NCBI GenBank assembly: GCA_002308995.1
Contig: DBWQ01000004.1
Coordinates: 1 to 10,326, forward strand
Source: Clostridiales bacterium UBA1234
GTDB taxonomy: Bacteria > Bacillota > Clostridia > TANB77 > UBA1234
Length of the DNA: 10,326 nt
Reading direction: 5' to 3'
This document shows positions 5,692-10,326 of the stretch, in pieces. Position 1 is the stretch's first letter. Each line of letters begins with the position of its first letter. Made by a program: the position numbers and the translations under genes. The notes under the pieces were generated by a model. The model was not told the DNA's origin, made no database searches, and saw only the letters and a program-made list of their open reading frames with translations.

Positions 5692-6915
5692 GTGAAATGC
5701 AAAAAAAAGATTTTCTTAATTTTAGTATTGACCATTATGTATGTTTATATGATAAATTTTGATTCAATTCCTGAAAAAATTGTGCTATTTCAAAATGAAG
5801 ATTATGAAATACCACATTTTAGTGGCATTAACATAGAGAAAAGCGAAGTGATGAATTATTCTGACAAAATAGATAGTCATCAAGTTGGCAAACAAAATGT
5901 TATTTTATCCACGCTGGGAGGTCTATTTAAAAAAACGGTAGAAGTAAGTTTCCTTCCAGCCTGTCAGGTAAAAATTGGTGGTGATGCCGTTGGCATTAGA
6001 CTATACTCAAAGGGAGTTTTAGTAATTGGAAAATCACCGATTCAGGCAATGACAGGTGAATGGCAAGAGCCTTATCAAAAAACAAATATCCAAAAAGGAG
6101 ACAAAATTTTAAGAGTGAATCAGCAAGAAACGGAAACGATAGTAGATTTAATAAAAGCATTAGAGAATGTAGAAGAAAATGTTTTGATAGAATATGATCA
6201 TAAAGGAAAACGAATGATGGAAACCTTTCATGTTATCAAATGTCTAGATGATGGAAAAAATAAGCTAGGACTATGGGTGCGAGATGGTGCAATGGGAGTG
6301 GGAACATTATCTTTTTATGTGCCAAGTATTGGAAAGCTATGTGCACTAGGCCATGGCATTTCGGATATTGATGTGAAAGAATTAATTGATGTCGATGAGG
6401 GTTTTTTAAACTTAGCTAGTATCGCTTCGATTTCTAAAGGCACTAAAGGAGCTCCTGGAGAAATGAGAGGTGTTTTGGTAGAAGAAGGTTTAATTGGAAG
6501 AATTCAAGAAAATACAGAATATGGGATTTACGGAGAATATCTAGAAGAGAGTAATTTGTTGAGAGATCGAGAAGAGGTGCTTGTGGCATCTAAAAAAGAC
6601 ATCGTCATTGGTCCTGCCAAGATGTACTGCACCATTGATAATAATCAAAAACAGAAAGCTTATGATATAAACATTATTAAAATCATGAATCAGGAAAATG
6701 CAGGAAGCAAAGGAATGATAGTAGAAGTTACAGATCCTGTTTTGCTTGAAAAAACGGGAGGCATTATTCAGGGAATGAGTGGAAGTCCGATTGTACAAAA
6801 TGGAAAATTGATAGGTGCTATTACTCATGTATATGTGAATGACCCAACTAAAGGCTATGCAATCTTAGCAGAAACGATGATAAGCGAAATTATGCAAATG
6901 GAAAAAGAAATATAG
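5692..6915 (+). CDS. spoIVB: SpoIVB serine protease (sporulation signalling, family S55)
   Basis: SpoIVB is made in the forespore and acts across the intermembrane space, where it cleaves the SpoIVFA-type inhibitor and so triggers pro-sigma-K processing in the mother cell. This 407-aa copy has an N-terminal membrane anchor (about 5-23), a PDZ domain (about 100-185, with QKGDKILRVN) and an S55 peptidase domain (about 190-400). The expected catalytic residues are present: His221 in LGHGISD, Ser363 in QGMSGSP and probable Asp348 in VTDP. All are offset by 15 from the positions I recall for the B. subtilis enzyme. The start is GTG, with AAAGGGG (5677-5683) 8 nt upstream. No clear sigma-F/G promoter could be fixed in the 107 nt after the preceding terminator. 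recN, the usual neighbour, is one cassette away, and spo0A does not follow. Confidence 0.96.
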   Translation: MKCKKKIFLILVLTIMYVYMINFDSIPEKIVLFQNEDYEIPHFSGINIEKSEVMNYSDKIDSHQVGKQNVILSTLGGLFKKTVEVSFLPACQVKIGGDAVGIRLYSKGVLVIGKSPIQAMTGEWQEPYQKTNIQKGDKILRVNQQETETIVDLIKALENVEENVLIEYDHKGKRMMETFHVIKCLDDGKNKLGLWVRDGAMGVGTLSFYVPSIGKLCALGHGISDIDVKELIDVDEGFLNLASIASISKGTKGAPGEMRGVLVEEGLIGRIQENTEYGIYGEYLEESNLLRDREEVLVASKKDIVIGPAKMYCTIDNNQKQKAYDINIIKIMNQENAGSKGMIVEVTDPVLLEKTGGIIQGMSGSPIVQNGKLIGAITHVYVNDPTKGYAILAETMISEIMQMEKEI

Positions 6916-6954
6916 AGGATTGCAAAAAGAATATGGTTGAAACCCTAAGAAACA

Positions 6955-6983
6955 TTGACAAAATTACCAATAAAGAGTATAAT
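6955..6983 (+). promoter_or_regulatory. Consensus sigma-A promoter of the metK transcript
   Basis: TTGACA (6955-6960) and TATAAT (6978-6983) match the consensus at all twelve positions with a 17-bp spacer. Transcription would start near 6990, just before the first helix of the SAM riboswitch. It lies 39 nt after the spoIVB stop, and no terminator is visible between. Confidence 0.9.
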
Positions 6984-6992
6984 ATAGATAAT

Positions 6993-7098
6993 GTTATCAA
7001 GAGTGGACGAGAGATACGGCTCTATGACTCCACAGCAACCTGCGATAAAACGTAAGGTGCTAAAACCGCCAAAGTGTGAAAGTGCTTTGGGTGATAAT
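6993..7098 (+). promoter_or_regulatory. SAM-I (S-box) riboswitch
   Basis: The S-box pattern is clear: closing helix P1 from TTATCA (6994-6999) and TGATAA (7092-7097), P2 with GTGGA (7003-7007) pairing TCCAC (7029-7033), the conserved CAGCAACC just after it, P3 with ACCTGCG and CGTAAGGT around an A-rich loop, and P4 with CCAAAG (7069-7074) pairing CTTTGG (7085-7090). The aptamer binds S-adenosylmethionine, and bound SAM stabilises P1. Without SAM, the P1 3' strand TGATAAT (7092-7098) can pair with ATTATCA (7113-7119), which overlaps the base of the terminator. High SAM therefore switches metK off, the expected feedback. Confidence 0.95.
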
Positions 7099-7118
7099 AC
7101 ATAGGAAACGTGATTATC

Positions 7119-7147
7119 AGCCTTTGCATTTTGTGCAAAGGCTTTTT
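7119..7147 (+). terminator. Riboswitch-controlled terminator before metK
   Basis: AGCCTTTGCA (7119-7128) and TGCAAAGGCT (7134-7143) form a 10-bp stem with a 5-nt loop, followed by a T-run (7143-7147). The antiterminator helix 7092-7098/7113-7119 abuts the 5' arm, as in S-box leaders that act by transcription termination. Confidence 0.93.
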
Positions 7148-7186
7148 ACTTGGATAACATGAAGAAAAAAAGAAAGGAAGATTAAC

Positions 7187-8341
7187 ATGAAAAAATTATT
7201 TACCTCTGAAAGTGTGACAGAAGGGCATCCAGATAAATTATGTGATTTGATATCTGATAGCATTTTGGATGCATATTTAGCAAAAGATGAAAATGCGAGA
7301 GTAGCAGTAGAAACGATTGCCAGCAAAGGAGAAGTATACATTACGGGAGAAGTTACTTCTAAGGCAACAGTGGATATTGAAAAAATTGTGCGAGATGTGA
7401 TTCGCGAAATTGGGTATCATGATGCTGCAACGGGAATCGATTATCAAACATGTAAAGTGATCATTAATCTATCCCAACAATCAGCAGACATTGCTCTAGG
7501 AGTTGATAAATGCATGGAAGAAAAAGAGGGAGAACTCTTTTCTTCAGAGGGAGCAGGTGACCAGGGGCTAATGTTTGGCTATGCTTGCTCTGAAACGAAG
7601 GAGCTTATGCCTCTTCCTATTATGCTTGCTCATAAGCTTGCAAAACGTCTTACCGAAGTAAGAAAACAAGGAATCATGGCTTATTTAAAACCAGATGGCA
7701 AAACGCAAGTAACCGTAGAATATGAAGAGGATAGACCCATTCGTGTAGATACCGTAGTAGTATCGTCACAGCATGAAGCCAATGTTGATATGAAAAAGCT
7801 CAGAAATGAAATCATGGAATATGTTATTAAAGAAGTGATACCGTCCCATTTATTAGATGAAAATACTAAGTATTATATTAACCCAACTGGTAGGTTTGTG
7901 ATAGGTGGACCATTGGGAGATAGTGGCTTAACGGGTAGAAAAATCATTGTGGATACCTATGGGGGATACGCAAGACATGGAGGAGGTTGTTTTTCTGGCA
8001 AGGATCCAACCAAAGTGGACCGCTCAGCTTCGTATATGGCACGCTTTTTAGCAAAAAATGTGGTGGGGAATGGCCTTGCCTTAAAATGTGAAATTCAGCT
8101 ATCTTATGCCATCGGTGTTGCCAAACCAGTATCTGTTTACATTAATACCTTTGGTACTAATACCATTCCGGAGGAAGAAATTGTTCAAATTTTAACCAGT
8201 CAGTTCGATTTAACTCCAAGAGGAATTATTACCTATTTAGGCTTAAAATCTCCTATTTATAGGCAAACAACCAATTATGGACACTTTGGCAAAGAGGACT
8301 TGCCATGGGAAAAGGTGGTAAATCTGATTGAAATTTGCTAA
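7187..8341 (+). CDS. metK: S-adenosylmethionine synthase (methionine adenosyltransferase)
   Basis: MetK makes S-adenosylmethionine from methionine and ATP in the cytosol. It supplies the methyl donor and also the cofactor of radical SAM enzymes such as the one encoded upstream. The 384-aa length is usual. Visible family motifs are TSESVTEGHPDK (6-17, with the catalytic-site His14), GAGDQG (122-127), the glycine-rich GGGCFSGKDPTKVDRS (265-280) and the C-terminal GHFGKEDLPWEK. The second signature normally reads GGGAFSGKD; here Cys replaces the alanine, a small change unlikely to abolish activity. AAAGGAAG (7174-7181) lies just before the ATG. Expression is controlled by the SAM-I riboswitch upstream. 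Confidence 0.98.
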   Translation: MKKLFTSESVTEGHPDKLCDLISDSILDAYLAKDENARVAVETIASKGEVYITGEVTSKATVDIEKIVRDVIREIGYHDAATGIDYQTCKVIINLSQQSADIALGVDKCMEEKEGELFSSEGAGDQGLMFGYACSETKELMPLPIMLAHKLAKRLTEVRKQGIMAYLKPDGKTQVTVEYEEDRPIRVDTVVVSSQHEANVDMKKLRNEIMEYVIKEVIPSHLLDENTKYYINPTGRFVIGGPLGDSGLTGRKIIVDTYGGYARHGGGCFSGKDPTKVDRSASYMARFLAKNVVGNGLALKCEIQLSYAIGVAKPVSVYINTFGTNTIPEEEIVQILTSQFDLTPRGIITYLGLKSPIYRQTTNYGHFGKEDLPWEKVVNLIEIC

Positions 8342-8356
8342 AAAATGGAGTAAAAT
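8328..8356 (+). promoter_or_regulatory. Possible promoter for the coiled-coil protein gene
   Basis: TTGAAA (8328-8333, inside the end of metK) and TAAAAT (8351-8356) are separated by 17 bp, each one mismatch from consensus. The gene starts about 34 nt beyond the -10. No terminator separates it from metK, so read-through transcription is also possible. Confidence 0.5.
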
Positions 8357-8389
8357 AGAAGGTAAGAAAGAGTAAAGGATGTGGTGGTA

Positions 8390-9901
8390 ATGGATATGGA
8401 ACAAGAAGCTTTAAAATATTTTGCCATTATAGAACAGAGCAAAGCTCGATTGAAAGAAGATATTTCTACAGAAGATAAGAGGGCTATTCGTGCTGAGGCA
8501 GATAAAGCAGCATCAGATTTTGCAATAAAGTATTTTAATCAAAGACAAGATGATGATGTTATAACACTTTTTGAGAATTCAAAAAATTTGAGTAAGAGTC
8601 AGACATTTAAATTGATGGATAAACAAAAAGAGAATTTGATGAAAGAGGTAGAGAGTGCTCTTGATGAAATTATTAATTTAACGGATGAGGTAAGAGACAA
8701 AGGAAATGAATACAAGGATAGGACAAACAAGAAAGAAAATCATACCAGTGCTGACCCAGATAAAGAAAAGCAAGAAGGGGATGGCGAGATAGAAACTGCT
8801 CCGACTCAAGAGGGAGAAAATCAGGATAAAGAGGCAGAAAAAGATTCACAAGATGAAAAGAAGCAGCAAGAAAAGAATAAGAAAAAAGAAAGAGTGCCAG
8901 GAGCACCAACAGAAGATGTTAATAGTTCTTCCGAAAGTGGCGATGAAAAAGAAAATAGCCTTGCAGAAGATGAAAGAAAAGCAAAAGAACTAGAAGAAAA
9001 AGCAAAGGAGCTAGAGGAGAAAGCAAAAGAGATGAAGGAGGCAATGGAATCATTAAGTGGTGTAAAAGCTTCAGAATTAAATAGTGCAGCTGCCTCTGGT
9101 ATTATTATGGAAGAAAGAGCAAGATTTGAAGCTGCTCAAGATAAAATGAATTTAGAAGTTGCTTATAACATTGTGGAAAAGAATCGTTTGACGGCTCTTA
9201 GAGAAGCAATGGTGTTACAAATTCAGATAGGCCTACAAAAAGGGGAAGATATTTCTGATGAAACCAATCAATTGGTTACAATTGAGGGGAAGATTAATCA
9301 GCTAGATATTGGTTTTGCTAAGCGTTTTGGACAGCTTCAAACAGAAGTTTCTAATGCACATAGTAACCTTCAAAATGCAACTAAAGAAGCTATTAAAAAA
9401 GTGGAAGCTGATTTTCGAAATAGTTACAAACACACTATGATTTATTCCAGCGAAGCTATTTTGAAAGGTGAAAAGATTGACTTAACGAAAGACTTTAAGC
9501 GAGTCGTTTATGACGTTCAATATACAGGAGATGTTTTGGCAAGTGGAAAGCCTGCTTCCATTGCTTCTGAAACCATTAATATTAACGGACAAGTAGTCAG
9601 GGTGGTAAATCAAGAAGATTCACGAGGTGTTGAAAATTCTTTTTTGAATGGGAATGATGAACAATTTAGAGCTGGTGCAGGTAATGTACACTATGTTACA
9701 AAGGATGCGAATGGTAGTTTAATTGCGGATCAACCAGAACTTGAAGAAGCAATGGATCAGATAGGAATTCATGGCGTGGATGATATCGAAGAAGCATGTG
9801 AAAGAATCGACGAAAGAGCAGAAGAAAACGCACAGGAAGAAGAAATGGAAGAAGAGTATTATCCAGGACAAAATCCTACTTACGAAGATGATGAAACTTA
9901 A
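8390..9901 (+). CDS. Highly charged coiled-coil protein of unknown function
   Basis: I do not recognise this family. The protein is about 503 aa with no signal peptide or membrane segment, so it is probably cytosolic. Residues (from ATG 8390) fall into an N-terminal helical region (1-105), a low-complexity linker very rich in E, K, D, Q, N and S (about 106-195), a perfect heptad run KAKELEE-KAKELEE-KAKEMKE (197-217), a helical domain (about 220-350), a smaller segment with likely beta structure (about 365-445, with YDVQYTGDVL and INGQVVRVVN), and an acidic tail rich in E, D and Y (about 450-503). This suggests a scaffold or a partner of DNA or cytoskeleton, but nothing shows which. AAAGGA (8374-8379) is 10 nt before ATG 8390; GTG 8381, GTG 8384 and ATG 8396 are alternative starts. 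Confidence 0.8.
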   Translation: MDMEQEALKYFAIIEQSKARLKEDISTEDKRAIRAEADKAASDFAIKYFNQRQDDDVITLFENSKNLSKSQTFKLMDKQKENLMKEVESALDEIINLTDEVRDKGNEYKDRTNKKENHTSADPDKEKQEGDGEIETAPTQEGENQDKEAEKDSQDEKKQQEKNKKKERVPGAPTEDVNSSSESGDEKENSLAEDERKAKELEEKAKELEEKAKEMKEAMESLSGVKASELNSAAASGIIMEERARFEAAQDKMNLEVAYNIVEKNRLTALREAMVLQIQIGLQKGEDISDETNQLVTIEGKINQLDIGFAKRFGQLQTEVSNAHSNLQNATKEAIKKVEADFRNSYKHTMIYSSEAILKGEKIDLTKDFKRVVYDVQYTGDVLASGKPASIASETININGQVVRVVNQEDSRGVENSFLNGNDEQFRAGAGNVHYVTKDANGSLIADQPELEEAMDQIGIHGVDDIEEACERIDERAEENAQEEEMEEEYYPGQNPTYEDDET

Positions 9902-9910
9902 TACATACTA

Positions 9911-9938
9911 AAAGGTGCTACCAAAGGGTAGCACCTTT
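9911..9938. terminator. Bidirectional terminator between convergent genes
   Basis: AAAGGTGCTACC (9911-9922) and GGTAGCACCTTT (9927-9938) form a perfect 12-bp stem with loop AAAG. T's follow on the plus strand and A's precede it. It sits between the stop of the coiled-coil gene and the immediately adjacent stop of the minus-strand membrane protein gene, so it can serve both. Confidence 0.92.
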
Positions 9939-10190
9939 TTAAAATTCATTGTTGCGATTTCTATCTCTTAAAAATTTACAAGTCATGAGTGCTGTAATAA
10001 ATGCCAAGATAGTGTAGATTAAAACCCAAATAATAAAAATGGCTCCAAGGGTATCAATTAATAGGGCAAACACAATAAGTGAGATTACGGCAATAATTCC
10101 AGTAACAACATAAGGATTTTTTAAAAAAACCTCTAAAATCACAGAGAATAAAATTACTAATAGTAGTCCAATAAAAAAGAAAACATTCAT
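9939..10190 (-). CDS. Small three-helix membrane protein, DUF2651-like
   Basis: This 83-aa protein is almost wholly hydrophobic, with three predicted membrane segments (about 3-21, 28-47 and 51-71) and a short basic tail (CKFLRDRNRNNEF). The stretch FIIWVLIYTILAFITALM resembles the small DUF2651 (YbeF-like) proteins, whose function is unknown; that assignment rests on memory and is tentative. ATG 10190 is the start because GGAGG (minus strand, 10199-10203) lies 8 nt upstream; the in-frame TTG at 10193 would be only 5 nt away. It is a single gene with no partner in view, and no confident promoter was found between it and the palindrome to its right. Confidence 0.75.
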   Translation of the reverse strand: MNVFFFIGLLLVILFSVILEVFLKNPYVVTGIIAVISLIVFALLIDTLGAIFIIWVLIYTILAFITALMTCKFLRDRNRNNEF

Positions 10191-10263
10191 CAAAGTTTCC
10201 TCCTTTCTTAGTCACAGTATATGAAAAATGTCGAAAAAGGTGAGCGAAGATTCCGTCAAATGG

Positions 10264-10326
10264 GGACGCCCCTTAATGACGTAACATAAAGCAAATAAGA
10301 TTATGTTACGTCATTAAGGGGCGTCC
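10264..10326. repeat. Perfect 26-bp inverted repeat with an 11-nt loop
   Basis: Positions 10264-10289 (starting GGACGCCCCTTAATGACG) are the exact reverse complement of 10301-10326, separated by 11 nt (10290-10300). The right arm ends at the last base of the window, so the palindrome may extend further; the left side continues GGGG. It has no T-tract on the visible side, unlike the other terminators here, and is far longer and more GC-rich. It looks like a REP-type or MITE-type palindrome, perhaps mobilised in trans by an IS200/RAYT-type transposase, but no transposase is present here. It could also be one end of a larger element beyond the window. Confidence 0.85.

Overview
The window is AT-rich, low-GC Gram-positive DNA. 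It carries a sporulation signalling protease (SpoIVB), a DUF4364 regulator, a DUF975/CmpB-type membrane protein and a SAM-I (S-box) riboswitch before metK. Together these point to a spore-forming member of the Clostridia, probably Lachnospirales-like. That placement is inferred from gene content only. No phage, plasmid or insertion-sequence gene is visible.

Left part (1-2640). An upstream gene outside the window ends in a terminator-like hairpin. A structured, apparently non-coding stretch with nested inverted repeats follows. Next is a probable two-gene unit: a 37-codon TTG-start ORF for a small hydrophobic peptide, then after 3 nt a 527-aa polytopic membrane protein that fuses DUF975-like and CmpB-like domains. 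This unit converges on a minus-strand DUF4364 winged-helix gene across a shared bidirectional terminator.

Centre (2641-6915). DUF4364 and recN are divergently transcribed. The recN promoter has a LexA-type (Cheo) box between its -35 and -10, so recN is probably an SOS gene. recN and spoIVB are neighbours in Bacillus and many Clostridia. Here a self-contained cassette separates them: a strong sigma-A promoter, a 14-codon leader ORF, a leader RNA with a candidate pseudoknot and mutually exclusive helices, an intrinsic terminator, a 287-aa radical SAM protein with a cysteine-rich C-terminal domain, and a second terminator. This cassette is the most interesting part of the window. Either the radical SAM gene is controlled by attenuation through a leader peptide, or the 14-mer is itself a miniature substrate. 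The sequence cannot decide between these.

Right part (6916-10326). spoIVB is followed by a consensus promoter, a SAM-I riboswitch with its terminator, and metK, rather than the usual spo0A. A 503-aa, highly charged coiled-coil protein of unrecognised family follows metK, with a possible promoter of its own inside the metK 3' end. It converges on a minus-strand small three-helix membrane protein (DUF2651-like) over a bidirectional terminator. The window ends in a perfect 26-bp inverted repeat with an 11-nt loop. It resembles a REP/MITE-type palindrome and may continue past the edge.
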